Shown here in pieces: positions 15,689-26,700 of a DNA stretch of 64,000 bases. Numbering within the stretch: the stretch's first letter is position 1; each line of letters begins with the position of its first letter. The translations under genes and the position numbers were made by a program. Origin of the DNA: RBG-16-66-20 sp964564865 (lineage in GTDB: Bacteria; Pseudomonadota; Gammaproteobacteria; Burkholderiales; SG8-39); NCBI GenBank assembly GCA_964564865.1, contig CAZMDA010000004.1, positions 29,634 through 93,633 of the forward strand, read 5' to 3'. The notes beneath the pieces are model-generated. The model searched no databases. It saw only the letters and a program-made list of their open reading frames with translations, and had not been told where the DNA came from.

Positions 15689-16043
15689 CCGAAGGATAGT
15701 AACGCAATGCGTGATTAACGTCAAACATGACTACTGATGCCCTGCTCCGCGACCCATAAATGGACGTTCGCGCCGCGCTTCGTTTGGCACGCCTTCGGCT
15801 GTAATCGCTGCCGAGGATGGGTCTCATGAGCCCGAAGGGGAAGCTGGTCGCGTTCGGGGGGGCAAGCGCGCGAACGATAACGCCGGGAGCGTTATCGTGC
15901 CGATCGACGTTACCGACGCCAACCCGAGCAGCCCCATATTCGATGAAAACCCAATATTTGCTGTTCAGCAAAGATGGGCTTGAATCCCGCTTGGCGACAC
16001 TCCGGCGTGCATTAACTTGACGAGAATGGTGTGTGTAAAGCCG
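15689..16043. other. Gene-free stretch between higBA and the SNF2 gene
   Basis: No gene is supported. The higB promoter should lie here. The stretch holds a perfect inverted repeat, listed separately. Its composition is more uneven than that of its neighbours, suggesting older junctions. Confidence 0.4.
15874..15898. repeat. Perfect inverted repeat (10-bp arms, 5-nt loop)
   Basis: ACGATAACGC and GCGTTATCGT face each other across CGGGA. No T-run follows on either strand, so it is not an ordinary Rho-independent terminator. It could be an operator, a recombination site or a Rho-assisted stop for the defence operon, which ends at 16044. Confidence 0.45.
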
Positions 16044-19000
16044 TCAGGGCATTTCCATGCGACGAAATCGGCGAAGATCGAACACGAGCTCGTTCGCCAA
16101 CTCAGGGGGAAGCGGCACGCGATTGGCCAAAGCTTCCGAGGTGGCCTCGTCGAACTCAAATTTTTGCCCCATGACGATCTGGAACCAGCGTTCCCTGTCC
16201 TGGACGACTCGAAACATTTTCTCGTCGGCGCTGCCGCCGAGGTACGGTTCGTAGACGACGATCGGCCGTCGTGCAATCTCTGCCTTGCATCGAATTCTGT
16301 CGAGACGCCCGGTCCTCTGCTCGAGAGTGCTTGGATTCCAGCACAGGTCGTGGTGGATTACGTAGCGGCAGAAGCGGTGTAGATCGACACCTTCGCCAAG
16401 AACGGCGCTACTGATAAGAATCTCCGGAAACATTGGGCTGTTGAAGGTAAGCATTAGTCGCTCGCGCACGTCCCGTTTCGTGTCCCCGAACACCATTCGC
16501 ACCGGTTGTAACACGCGATAAGATCCCTCGCTCGTAGCAGCACGGACCGCGTCATCGTCGTCGAGAGCCATCCGACGCGGGGACACGTACACAGCAACAG
16601 CCTCAAGGTACTCGGTCAATGGGTCGCGCGCCTCGCCTCCGTCCTCGGCAGGCGGTGTTACGCCCCGTTCCGCGAGCTCTTTGGCGAACCGAAGAAATTC
16701 TTCTATCCGTGCGCCCATGGTCATCGAGGAGGCATCTGCGCGCTCAGCGAGTGCGCGCGCCAGTGCTGCGGCACCTGCTCTCGCGACGCGAGCCTGAGTC
16801 GATCCGTCCACGAGTGCGTCGCGAACCTCCGCAATGTCAAAGGGGATGTATCTTGCGATGAAGGAGGGCGAACGGACATATCCGGCGAGCAGTCCTGTGA
16901 GTTCCTCCGCTCGCGGGCGCAATACGGCGAATTCGTCGGCCTCCAGGGGTTTGTGCAACATTGCAGTCAAGGTGCGATGAAATGGACTGTCTTCGTCCGC
17001 AAGGCGCCGAGCCACACGCTCAAACAAATCTCGCAGCCGGCCAGCGTTTCTCTCTGGGTCCAACCCGAGCTTACGCGCCGCAAGTGCCAAGGTGGCCTTT
17101 TCGATTTCACGGCCGATGTGGTCCCGCAGTGATCTCGCAGTTTCGCGATAAAAGCAAAAGAGCAGCACCTTCTCCCCTGCAGACCATAGGCTGACAGCAC
17201 GGCGGACGACCGCCTGGATCTTCGGGTGTCCGTAGCGCTCGTTCTCATGCGCGCTCTTGGATGGAATGAGCGCACCGACCTGCTCCTCGTACCACGAGAT
17301 GGGAACTAGGCTCGAATCCCGCTCTGCTTCTTCCGCCTTCGCGGAACGCTCGATGCCTTCGTCATCGACATCGCGAATGTCCCCGCGGCCATCGCGCGTG
17401 TGGTGGAAGGCCTCATAACTCGAGCACAGACCCTCGGCAAAAAACGCCCTTCCCTTGCTCGATCCTTGTGCCAGTTCCCCCTGTGCCCGGGCTGCGAGAA
17501 GAAAAGGCAGAGACGCACCTCCGCCGATGGAAAGTCCAATGGTTGCGACCGCGACACCCGATTCGCCACTCGTTTCTGCGTCGTCGTCGACCACTGCCCG
17601 GCCCGGGCAAAGGAGCCGCCTGGAGACCGCCGGGGAACTGGAGGAAGCGGGTAGGAACGCCGGGCGATTGTGGCGGATGACCCATGTGCGTAGCGAGTTC
17701 CAAGGTCTTGCTGCATCCCTCTCAGCGCGTGCTTTGGTGACACGGCACTCATTAATGGCGGCTAGAAGCTCGCGGTCCAGCGGGTCCTCGCTAGGGACAG
17801 CCTGGACAGCCTTCCACCACCTGGCCGCCGCTTGCCCCAAGTCTTCGCCGGAGGAATGTCGGCTCACCGCTTCGCGCGCCGCTCTCCCCCACAGCCGGTC
17901 CAGGCGACGAGCGGCGAGTCGATTCTCGTTGAGTCGCTTTTCCAAGTCATCAATGGACTGCAGGAAATCCTCACGTGAGCTATCGGGCGCGTTCTTCCCG
18001 CTCCACTTCGCCGCCGCGAACGATCGGAGCACCCGGATCAATTCGTGGTGACCTAGCTGAAACGGCGTCGCCGTCAGAAACAACATTCGATCGAACTTCT
18101 CCCAGAGAAGAGGTTTGCCCGTCTCCAGCCTTCCCTCCATCAGGAGCTGGGTCTCGTCGGAACGGAGAAGGCTCGCAAGCCGTGTGTTGTCGTTCTTCGC
18201 GTGATGCGCTTCATCCAGCACGAACAGCGGCGCTCGCCACTGCACGCGAGACAGCCAGTCCCAGTACACCTGCTGGCAGGCCGCGTTGAAATCCCACCGG
18301 GCCTCTTGCAAGCGCCTGTCAGAAACCATGCCCCGCCGGCCCGGGATCGCCTCACCTCGCAGGACAGCGATCAAGGGCGTCCAGTCAATAGCGCGCTGGT
18401 GCTGCAACAGGTGCTGAGGAATGGGATCGTCGTCGTCCTCCTCGATAATCTGCTCACGAATCAGGATGCTGTGCCATTTGCCCAGGTCTGACTGGAGAAG
18501 GTTCTCGACTATTTCCGGTGTGAGGTAGCGTTTGCGTTTCAGTCGAACAAGCGTCGTCGCCCACTTGTAAAGCCGCTTTTTGGTTTCGTCGTCCATGCGC
18601 GTCCGGCTTCGGGCTAGGCGAACGAGCGCGAGCTTGGTCCATGGGTCGGACAAGCCCCTGTCAAAGCATGCGGTCGTCATCCAGACGATATGTGGTCGGC
18701 GATTCCTAGGATCGTCGAGCACCTTGAAGAAATCCGTCGGTGCGTGCACGTAGATGTCGCGGACCCACCCGAGTGCATCGGGACGCACGCAGATCGCCTT
18801 GAACTGGTCCCACTCGCGTGGCCACTTGCTCGCAAGTCCTGGAGGCATCATTACGACGACCGGTCGCCCTGAGCTGCGGTTGGCCAATACAACCGAGGCA
18901 ATTACGGCCAAGGCGACGTATGTTTTGCCCATCCCCACTTCGTCTGCCAGCACGACACCGGGCCGTGACGCCAAGTCTTTCAAAATGGACTGAGCTGTGC

Positions 19001-19094
19001 ATTGTTGCCGCGCACCGTCCTCGGCGTCGATCTTCTGTGTGCCGATGCCCTGCATGCGGATGATGTCGGCGGCAAACGGCCATTCATTCGGCAT
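16044..19094 (-). CDS. SNF2/DEAH-type superfamily 2 helicase of the putative defence cassette
   Basis: A 1016-aa two-lobe ATPase. Motif I is VLADEVGMGKT (GMGKT at residues 54-58), motif II LDEAHHAK (about 294-300), motif III LTATPFQLG (about 341). The second lobe shows ILISSAVLGEGVDLHRF and the motif VI block LEQRTGRLDRIR near the C-terminus. These are SNF2-like dsDNA translocase features. About 450 residues lie between the lobes. I chose the ATG at 19094 (MPNEWPF) because it overlaps the end of the PLD gene by 11 nt, implying coupling. It resembles in general the SNF2 helicases of DISARM, but no DISARM methylase or DUF1998 gene is present. Confidence 0.85.
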   Translation of the reverse strand: MPNEWPFAADIIRMQGIGTQKIDAEDGARQQCTAQSILKDLASRPGVVLADEVGMGKTYVALAVIASVVLANRSSGRPVVVMMPPGLASKWPREWDQFKAICVRPDALGWVRDIYVHAPTDFFKVLDDPRNRRPHIVWMTTACFDRGLSDPWTKLALVRLARSRTRMDDETKKRLYKWATTLVRLKRKRYLTPEIVENLLQSDLGKWHSILIREQIIEEDDDDPIPQHLLQHQRAIDWTPLIAVLRGEAIPGRRGMVSDRRLQEARWDFNAACQQVYWDWLSRVQWRAPLFVLDEAHHAKNDNTRLASLLRSDETQLLMEGRLETGKPLLWEKFDRMLFLTATPFQLGHHELIRVLRSFAAAKWSGKNAPDSSREDFLQSIDDLEKRLNENRLAARRLDRLWGRAAREAVSRHSSGEDLGQAAARWWKAVQAVPSEDPLDRELLAAINECRVTKARAERDAARPWNSLRTWVIRHNRPAFLPASSSSPAVSRRLLCPGRAVVDDDAETSGESGVAVATIGLSIGGGASLPFLLAARAQGELAQGSSKGRAFFAEGLCSSYEAFHHTRDGRGDIRDVDDEGIERSAKAEEAERDSSLVPISWYEEQVGALIPSKSAHENERYGHPKIQAVVRRAVSLWSAGEKVLLFCFYRETARSLRDHIGREIEKATLALAARKLGLDPERNAGRLRDLFERVARRLADEDSPFHRTLTAMLHKPLEADEFAVLRPRAEELTGLLAGYVRSPSFIARYIPFDIAEVRDALVDGSTQARVARAGAAALARALAERADASSMTMGARIEEFLRFAKELAERGVTPPAEDGGEARDPLTEYLEAVAVYVSPRRMALDDDDAVRAATSEGSYRVLQPVRMVFGDTKRDVRERLMLTFNSPMFPEILISSAVLGEGVDLHRFCRYVIHHDLCWNPSTLEQRTGRLDRIRCKAEIARRPIVVYEPYLGGSADEKMFRVVQDRERWFQIVMGQKFEFDEATSEALANRVPLPPELANELVFDLRRFRRMEMP

Positions 19095-21276
19095 GGCTGC
19101 GCTCGCTGTGAGGTGCGCCGAGGAGTTGCGCCTGTTTGCGCCGGACGGCCTGCAGATATTCCGCAAGATTCGCGGGAGGTGCAGAGCGCGCCGAGATTTC
19201 CGCGCACATCTGATCGATGTCCTCAATCACTTCTCGAAACGGAACCTGCATTGGCCCAGCTGCGATCCTGCGCGCCACATGCGCAAGGGTAAGTTTGATC
19301 TCGGCCAGACTGAAGATCGCGATTGCGGCGTCTTGGCTGTTGTCCGCATTCTGTTGGGTCTTATCGCGCCACTCCCGAATCAGTGCCTCCGCCAGCATTC
19401 GGGGGCCAAGCGGATCCTGTTTAAGTCTGTACGCCAACGCATCCCGAGTCCGCACCGTGCGCAGCACACGATTGCCCAATGCGGTAAGAGCCGTTCCGAG
19501 GCGACGCGTGCGATAGAGAACGTAGCTGCTCGTGTCGATGGCTCGCAGGGAATCAAAATCTCGGGCGCTGGACTGCGCTCCGCCTGAAGCTTCCCGGCGC
19601 TCCATCGCCTCGACCCACTCGGCCGGGTCGCGACCCGACAGAAGGCAATCGAGGATTCCGTCGGCCGTAAGGGAACGAAACTCTTCAGGCGGAAGCAGGT
19701 CGTCTCCGCTCTCGATGTGAACCGGCAGGATGGCGCTGTACAGAGTGCCGTCTTCCCCTTGCCACGTGAGGCGCAGACCTGCGACGTTGGCCCCGCGGAG
19801 CGAAATAGGCAGGAATAGGATGATGTTTGCATTGGGTGGTGGCCAAGGCTCGTACGAATGATCAGCGAGGGGCGGTGCGGCCTCCGCTCGTTCGCCCGGC
19901 CAGCGTAGCGCCCACTGAGCGGGAAACCTAGCCGACAGGTCCACCACAACCTTCAGAACGGCGGTTCGCTGGTTGTACACGGCCCACAAGAAGGCGGCGG
20001 GAAGCGGGCGATCCGAAGCAGGTTGCTCGTCCTCGATCACTTCAGCGGTGTCGGGCCATATTGGGTTTGTGCATTGATCTTCTTCCCAGTCGACCGGCAG
20101 TCGATTTTCCAGCGACCGGCCGTTTCTCGCGCTCCTGGTGTCGTCGATATAGCAAAGGTTCGCCTCAAGATTCGCCCTATGGACACCCATGCCGTGCAGA
20201 CTGAAATTGCTGGATCCGCACAGAAGAAGGGTTGTGCCGTCCCCGCTGACAAGGACACCCTTGGCGTGAAGATCGCGATTGGTTTTTTCTCCCGGGCGGC
20301 ACAGAGGGACTACGTAGGTGGAAACGTCAGGCGGATCAACGCGCCAGGCCAATGCCCATGCTTGGCAAAATCTCTTCGGAAGCGCCACAACCAAGCGATT
20401 CGATTCTGCCTCGCTCGGTCGGCCGGGCACAACGAGATATCCGACCGCCTCACGAACCCTAGGAATGTCCATCAATCTTTCGACGACCGGATCAGCGGTC
20501 CCATCGATATCCCCTACGAACGGTGTCATGACCGTGATTTCGGAGGCCCTTCTGGTTCCCCACAGTTCGATCAGCCGTCCAAGCGGGGACTGGGCGACGC
20601 CGCCGGTGCGCCGTGGCATGCCTCCGACAAAAATGACTCGCGGGCGCTCCCGCGGTGCGAAGTCCACCGGCATCTGTCTCCAGGAGCGCAGGCGGACTCG
20701 TGCGTTGTCGAGTGTTTCGTCCCATCGAGACTTCGCCCCCTCGGAAACACGTATGAAAGGACTCAGATCTTTGAGGAAGTCCAGTGCATCAAGCATCACT
20801 TTGCGGGGCGCGGAGTTCTCATGATCGAAGAAGTCGATCACCCCAGCAATTTCGCGGTTTCGGCGATAACCCGATCGCGTTAGGTTGGCGGAAGAAACGA
20901 TTAGGCGGGCGTAGTTCTCCCAGAACAAAAGAACAACCTTCGAATGCTGCGCCCCTCCCGGCACTCGAACTGGCAATTGGTCCCATCTGAGGGTCGTTTG
21001 CGAAGGGTCCAGGTGGTCCGCATCTACCAGAACACCGACCCGCGCGGTAGCAAGAGCTTGCTCGCGCTCAACCACAAAGGGGCGAACGCCCTCGGTCTCG
21101 TCGAATTTCAACCCCAGAAAGCGCGGCAGCAGTTCCGATTCCAGGAACGATGCGTGAAAGGTGTACGTCGACGCGATACAAATCAGTGGACGGCCGATAT
21201 CTCCTCCGGCTGATGCCGCCGGCGCAGTCCAACTCTCGGCGAGCGCCCTCGCGGCGTCGCTCTTAGATCTCGCCAT
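19084..21276 (-). CDS. Phospholipase D-like nuclease of the putative defence cassette
   Basis: A 730-aa protein with two PLD catalytic motifs: HSK (111-113) followed by LIVSSANLTRSG, and HAK (337-339) followed by LLLCGSSNFSLHGMG. Two HxK motifs in one chain form a complete PLD active site. In such settings the fold usually cuts DNA through a phosphohistidine intermediate. The C-terminal 300 residues (WAVYNQRTAVLKVVVDL, PPPNANIILFLPISLRG) are a beta-rich region that I do not recognise. It overlaps the upstream 477-aa gene by 14 nt and the downstream helicase by 11 nt, so the three are probably made in fixed ratio. Confidence 0.82.
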   Translation of the reverse strand: MARSKSDAARALAESWTAPAASAGGDIGRPLICIASTYTFHASFLESELLPRFLGLKFDETEGVRPFVVEREQALATARVGVLVDADHLDPSQTTLRWDQLPVRVPGGAQHSKVVLLFWENYARLIVSSANLTRSGYRRNREIAGVIDFFDHENSAPRKVMLDALDFLKDLSPFIRVSEGAKSRWDETLDNARVRLRSWRQMPVDFAPRERPRVIFVGGMPRRTGGVAQSPLGRLIELWGTRRASEITVMTPFVGDIDGTADPVVERLMDIPRVREAVGYLVVPGRPSEAESNRLVVALPKRFCQAWALAWRVDPPDVSTYVVPLCRPGEKTNRDLHAKGVLVSGDGTTLLLCGSSNFSLHGMGVHRANLEANLCYIDDTRSARNGRSLENRLPVDWEEDQCTNPIWPDTAEVIEDEQPASDRPLPAAFLWAVYNQRTAVLKVVVDLSARFPAQWALRWPGERAEAAPPLADHSYEPWPPPNANIILFLPISLRGANVAGLRLTWQGEDGTLYSAILPVHIESGDDLLPPEEFRSLTADGILDCLLSGRDPAEWVEAMERREASGGAQSSARDFDSLRAIDTSSYVLYRTRRLGTALTALGNRVLRTVRTRDALAYRLKQDPLGPRMLAEALIREWRDKTQQNADNSQDAAIAIFSLAEIKLTLAHVARRIAAGPMQVPFREVIEDIDQMCAEISARSAPPANLAEYLQAVRRKQAQLLGAPHSERSHAE

Positions 21277-22696
21277 GTCGATTGCCCACAGATACTTGCT
21301 TCAAATCTCCGAGCAGAGAGTAAACATTGGCGATCTTGAACGGATGCAGGTATGCGCCTTGCCACGCGGGGGGAGACTCTCCGTCAACGCGATGCTCTCC
21401 GGGCATAAGAGTCCACGAGGACTCGCATTCGATCCAAGGCGCTTTGCGCTTGTCCTTTTGGACGCGCTCATGACGGCGGAGAACCGTATCCGTCAGTGCC
21501 TGAAGGGACGCGATCGCGCTTGATGCGTCGTCACGTGCCTGCCGCAGCGGCTCGACCACTTGCGGCGCGCTCACTGACGGTTGCCTCGCAAGAACTTCAG
21601 CCGTGCGATCGAGGATAGGAACGGCTTTTTGAAGCTCAACGCGAGTCTTTTCGAGATGTTTGCGGAGCCGCGCGTCGCCCATGACGTCGGCCGGACGAGC
21701 GCGCCCGCCCCGCAACTTCAGCGCCCAGATCAGGCTATCGAATACCTGCTGAAGCAGACCAGCTGTCTGCTCATAGGCGTCAGCTGCCGCTATTGCAGCC
21801 CCGATCAGGCGATCAATCGGACTGTCGTCAAGCTCAGGCTGTATGCCCCGCAGCATTACGGACCGCTCTACCGCGCCACGGTCGCCATATGCGTCCCAAG
21901 ACGTGCGATATATCTCGGCCCGGAGCTTCAGCAGTTGCACCATACGCTGCCGAGTAGGCGACGAGCAAAGAATCTGGAACAGAACGCGGCGCTCCATCGG
22001 CCCGATCCGGTCCGGCCGAATGTGCGTCGCGAGTTGTTCCCACACGGAATGACCGGGTCCAGGCCATTCACGATGTCCCATGTAGGCGGATGTGCGCTTG
22101 ACGACGTCCGACATCCATCTGGCACCCGGGCGCGAAGCTATACCGTCCTCGTCGAGCACGCCCGCGAGCCCCTCGTCCGCTGACCACGCGATCAGCAGGG
22201 CGACTGCATTTCGACCCATGCGGCCGTCGTCGTCTATCAGTTCCATCTGCCGAGCGAGTCGCGCGATTACGCCGAACGGTCCGTTAACTGCCTGTCCTTT
22301 TAGAAAATTTGCCGCTGTGAGAGGTTCGGCGGCAAGGTGCGCTGCCCTGGCGAGGTCGCGACCTGGGAGTCCACGCGGTGCGCTGGCAAATTGGGCATCC
22401 CTCTCCGCGGTGCGAACCACGGCTGAAACAAACAGTCGCTCGAATGCCAACCGCGCTTCAAGATGAAGATCGTCACGATTGTTCATCAGGGTCGTAGTAC
22501 GCTCCGCAATGGCTGCGGTCACCGCTGCAAGCGTAAGCAAGCGCGCGCGCCACATGCGAACGGTCATCCCCGGGAGAAGAATCTCCGCCAAGCGTTCAGC
22601 CGGCAGCAGCGTACCCAAGGGATCGAGACTGCCGGGAGGATCCTCTGCAGGATCGAGCGGCGTGGCTACTGGAAGGCAATCAGCGCTCAGTGGCAT
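21263..22696 (-). CDS. Unrecognised 477-aa protein of the defence cassette
   Basis: It starts at the ATG at 22696, preceded by a GAGGG ribosome site and 26 bp after the upstream nuclease gene; the open frame runs further upstream but overlaps that gene. The N-terminal part (LLPAERLAEILLPGMTVRMWRARLL) and the later FLKGQAVNGPFGVIARLA resemble in layout the DUF6361 family, which is reported beside PLD proteins and helicases; this is a visual impression, not a search result. The middle is helical (MERRVLFQILCSSPTRQRM) and the C-terminal third is a likely coiled coil (LEKTRVELQKAVPILDRTAEVL). No catalytic motif is visible, so it may be a sensor or scaffold. Confidence 0.7.
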   Translation of the reverse strand: MPLSADCLPVATPLDPAEDPPGSLDPLGTLLPAERLAEILLPGMTVRMWRARLLTLAAVTAAIAERTTTLMNNRDDLHLEARLAFERLFVSAVVRTAERDAQFASAPRGLPGRDLARAAHLAAEPLTAANFLKGQAVNGPFGVIARLARQMELIDDDGRMGRNAVALLIAWSADEGLAGVLDEDGIASRPGARWMSDVVKRTSAYMGHREWPGPGHSVWEQLATHIRPDRIGPMERRVLFQILCSSPTRQRMVQLLKLRAEIYRTSWDAYGDRGAVERSVMLRGIQPELDDSPIDRLIGAAIAAADAYEQTAGLLQQVFDSLIWALKLRGGRARPADVMGDARLRKHLEKTRVELQKAVPILDRTAEVLARQPSVSAPQVVEPLRQARDDASSAIASLQALTDTVLRRHERVQKDKRKAPWIECESSWTLMPGEHRVDGESPPAWQGAYLHPFKIANVYSLLGDLKQVSVGNRHGEI

Positions 22697-22722
22697 CGGA
22701 CCCTCACTGAATAGCCTGCCAC

Positions 22723-23655
22723 CTAGGAAACAAGAGTCCGGTTGCAGCAAAACTGGTGAAACCAGTCGGGCGCACTGGACATGTGACTGAGAAGCCTCGA
22801 CCAGGCGATCTTCATGAACTTGGAATGGCCATCGACGTCCAGCGCTGCCGCGAACCGATCCAGGCGCGCCCGCTCTGCGCCAAGAAAAAGCCTTGCTGGA
22901 CCCAAATTGACCAAGGTCGCGTGTCTGCCGTCGGCCAAGCCCTTCAGGAGACACCAGTTGCGTGCCAGCTCGTAACACCCCGACGCCTTTACGTCCTCGA
23001 TGCGCCATGCCAGCCAAGGCGCCTCTTCATATCGCGACCAGCCGGGATAGTCAGGAGCCTTCAGGTCATTCCCGCTCAGGTGCTTAACCTCGATGAACAC
23101 CAGCCCGTGCGGTCCGAGATCAACGATTACGTCCGGCTCGGAAAAGGAATTCGGATCCTCGCGAAGATGGAGGCATAGATCGCTCAAGTGTTTTCGGATC
23201 TTGGCGCCACGGGTGCCGCCGTCGATTGGAGTCCCCCACAAGAGAAGCGTTGCTTCGGTCGCCTCGATCGGCTCGGGAATGATCTGAGCGCGCCGCAGGG
23301 ATTCGATTAACAGTCCGGAACGCTGCAAGTACGCAAAAACCACCCAGGTCACAGCGTCCTCGGAAGTGGAAAAGCCGAAGCGCCGCAACTTCGAGGGACG
23401 ATTACGCACGTTCAGAGCCTGCGCCAAGGCTTCGCTCGCACCTGCCCGGCTCTCGGATGGGATATTTCCAAGAGGATCACGATATATGTACGTCACCGCC
23501 TCTGGATCCGCCGCATTGGAAGCCCCAACGCCGCATGCATCGCATTTCCGCAGACAGTCATCAAACTGCGTGGCCGTTGGGGAAAGGCCGGCGTAATCCA
23601 CTGATGGGATCGGCCCGCGACAGTTTGGGCAGATTAATGATTGCAACTGAGGCAT
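22723..23655 (-). CDS. Zinc-ribbon PD-(D/E)XK nuclease-like protein
   Basis: A 310-aa protein. The N-terminus has a CPNC and CDAC pair (residues about 9-12 and 38-41), a probable zinc ribbon. Near residue 175 SEPDVIVDLGPHGLVFIEVKHLSG gives the D-(x)n-E-V-K core of PD-(D/E)XK nucleases, similar to NERD and restriction-endonuclease-like folds. It would cut DNA, probably guided by its partners. It lies 74 bp downstream of the AddA-like gene and 26 bp upstream of the 477-aa gene. Confidence 0.75.
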   Translation of the reverse strand: MPQLQSLICPNCRGPIPSVDYAGLSPTATQFDDCLRKCDACGVGASNAADPEAVTYIYRDPLGNIPSESRAGASEALAQALNVRNRPSKLRRFGFSTSEDAVTWVVFAYLQRSGLLIESLRRAQIIPEPIEATEATLLLWGTPIDGGTRGAKIRKHLSDLCLHLREDPNSFSEPDVIVDLGPHGLVFIEVKHLSGNDLKAPDYPGWSRYEEAPWLAWRIEDVKASGCYELARNWCLLKGLADGRHATLVNLGPARLFLGAERARLDRFAAALDVDGHSKFMKIAWSRLLSHMSSAPDWFHQFCCNRTLVS

Positions 23656-23729
23656 CGCATTTCCACTTGTTTGAGCTTACTGAGGTACATCACTTCAAGG
23701 GCAAGCACGATTCGTGAGTCGCCTTTTCA

Positions 23730-26700
23730 CTAGTTATCGATGGCAATTCGCATCGCTCCTGCTGCCACCGGCAGGACCAGCCAGCTCTCGGCAACGGGAC
23801 GCCGGGTGGCACGCGTTAGTGCATCGGCGTAGATTGACAGCTGACCACCGTTTTCTGCGGCAACCTGATCCCATCGGTCTCGCGGGGCCGGGTTCGCCTT
23901 GTGATCGAGAAGCACCCATCCCTCCTGTGTTTCCAGAAGCAGATCGATGCGCCCGTGCATGACTTGACCGCTGGGGAGTATTGACTCGATGGGAACCTCC
24001 GCGTGGCGGCGGCAGTCTCGCCAACGCGACGAGATCCACGCCTCCAACGCATGAACCTGCCCGATCAGGGCGGACGGTTCGACTGCCCCGTTGAGGCCGA
24101 AACCATCGAGAATGCGTTTGACCCGAGGTTCGTCAAGGGTCACGCCCGGATCAGTGAACGCGGTTGCGATGCACGCATGAATTGCATTGCCGAGGGCGGT
24201 CATGTCGATTCCGGCCTTCAGTGCGACCCGACTTCCGATCGACGCTGACTCTGTCACCTTGAACGGTCGAGCGGCCGAAGCCGAAGCGATGAGGGTCGCG
24301 GGCAGTCGCTCGGTGCGTGATCCGGCAGCGGGGAACCAACGAAGCGGCGCATCCGGCTCGACCAAGGCAGACGGCTGCGCCGGCGCCTGAAAACTTCGAA
24401 AGTCGCAGTTAACCTGAGTCCCATCAGGCAGGGAAACCGAGTCGCCCGCGACGTCCGGTGCGAGCCATGGCGCATTCAGGGATCCCAGCCATTCGCAGGC
24501 GCCCTTCTTCGATGGAAACGCCAGCACGAGGCTGTCCCGCGCCCGTGTCATGCTCACGTAGAGGAGCCGCTTCGCTTCGTCGATTGCCTCCGCGCGCAGG
24601 CGAACCCCCTCGGGCGACTGGGCGATGGTGTCGGCGATGTCAACTTTCTTCTGCGCGCCGAACGGCCATGGCCAGTACCGGATCCAGCGATCCTTGAGCG
24701 GCGCGGCGACGTCAAAGCCCGCATCGGAACGCGCACCGACCGACCAGAGCCTGTCCTGGATGTCCTTCTCCAGGTCGAGCAGGATGACGACGGGCCACTC
24801 CAGGCCCTTCGCCGCGTGGTGCGTCATGATCTTGACCGCGTCGACGGGCGGTTCGGCGAGCATGTCGAGTCCCGCGCTCGCCTGCTCGCCAAGCCACAGA
24901 ATGAGTCCCGAAACCGTCGCCGGATCGCGTCGGGCGAGGCACGCGTCCTCGTAGGTTTTTGCGAGGCCGAGGAGCGCCTGAAGGTTGGCGAGACGTACCC
25001 GCGCGACGAGTTCATTGCGCCGCCAACGCAGCACGCGTCCGGCGAGGTCGCATTGGGCGATGACGAGTTCCATTGCGGCATGTGGCGAGAGCAGCGGCGC
25101 CTGCTCTCGGAGCCTCGCAATTCGAGAGAGCAGCGGGTGCCCGTCCTCAGTGCCGTCGCGCCACTGGCCGCTGTCGCCGCCCGCTTCAAGGTAGCGCAGG
25201 CGATCCGAAAGCCAGGACTCCGGTTCCTCGCAGTCGGCCAGCGAGATGATTTCCGCACTCGCCAATGTGTCGCGCGGGTCGTTCAATCGTCGCAGGCACG
25301 CGAGCGCGAGGACGGCCTCGGGTGTGGCGAGCAGGCCGGACTGCTGCGTGGCCCAGGGCACGGAGCCGAGGCGAAGGGCTTCTGCCACGGTCTGCACGCC
25401 CGCATTGGTCTTGCAGAGCACCGCGATGTCGCCGAAGTGTGCTGGTCGCGGGGCGCCCGTTGACGGATCGACGACACGGTAGCCCGAGGCGATCAGCGCC
25501 TTGATCCCTTCGGCGAGTGCCGCCGCCCTCTCCGTCACGTTCTTGCCGATGAGAACCCAGTTGGCGAGGGCCGCGTCCTGGATCTGTTCCTTGCGCACGG
25601 CTGCCAGTTCAACATCTTCGCGCGAGAGCCCGGGCGCAAAGGCATCGCCGAAGGCGCCGTTAACCAAGCGCACCAGGTCCGGCCGAGACCGTCGCGACTT
25701 CCCGAGTACTTCCTTGGCGCCGCCCATGCGGGGCAGTTCGCCTAGTACCGCCTTCATGAGTTCGGCATCGCTGCCCCGGAATCCGTAGATCGCCTGTTTC
25801 ACGTCGCCAACCCACACGCTCTCGCGCGCGATGCGCGACAGCCGGACGAAAAGTTCGAGCTGGATGGGGCTCGTGTCCTGGAACTCGTCCACCAGCAGCA
25901 AATCGAGCTCCTCGGAGAGCGCCTCGACGACTGTGGATTTCTCCAGCAGCCCGAGAAAGAGGTGCTCCTGGTCCACAAAGTCGATGACGCCCAGTTCGCG
26001 TTTTCTGTGTGCGTAGGCATCCAGTGCCCTCGCCGCTAGTGCGAAGATCGCGGCAAGGTAGCGCTCGATGTCCTGCCGCAGCCGCGGGTGCGCGGCGAAG
26101 CGACCGGCGATGTCCGTCACAGGCTGCGCAACAGCCTTCAAGCCCGCTTCGGGGGCGGCCTTTGAAAGCTTGACCCAGTCGGCCCAGGATGCGGTGCCGG
26201 CCTGTACCACCCGCAGCGTTTCGCGCGCGAGCCCGACATATTCGGCGGTGTTCTTCTTGCCAGTGGCGCGCTTCTCGATCTCGGCAACGGCGGCCTCGAT
26301 CGCGGTCGCGAGCGTCGCGTCGAGGTCATCCGTCGCTGGCGGTGGAAAGTGGGCGAGAAGGTCCCGCGCGTTGCGTTCGCCGAACGTGGCCAGACGCGCA
26401 GGAGCGATGTCGTTCGCGCGCGCCTGATCGATGAGCGACTTGAGCGCGCCTTCCCAGCTCTCGACGCCGAGCCGACGCGCCAGTTCGACCAGTTGCTGGA
26501 CCGTGGCGCTGTCGGAGACCGTGTCGATCGCCTCCCTCACGAGCGCGCCGGACTGCGCCTCCTCCAGCACGCGCTGCTCAGGAGCCAGTCCTGCCTCGAA
26601 AGCAAAGCGCTCGAGAAATCCCCCACAGACGCTGTTCACCGTCCCGATACGCGCCTGGCCCATCGAATTGGCCAGCGCGAATTCGCCCTTCTCGAGTAGC

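Noticed and set aside
15075..15971. A 298-aa extension of the HigA frame
   Set aside because: The added part lies over higB and the intergenic hairpin; the canonical HigA start is at 15395.
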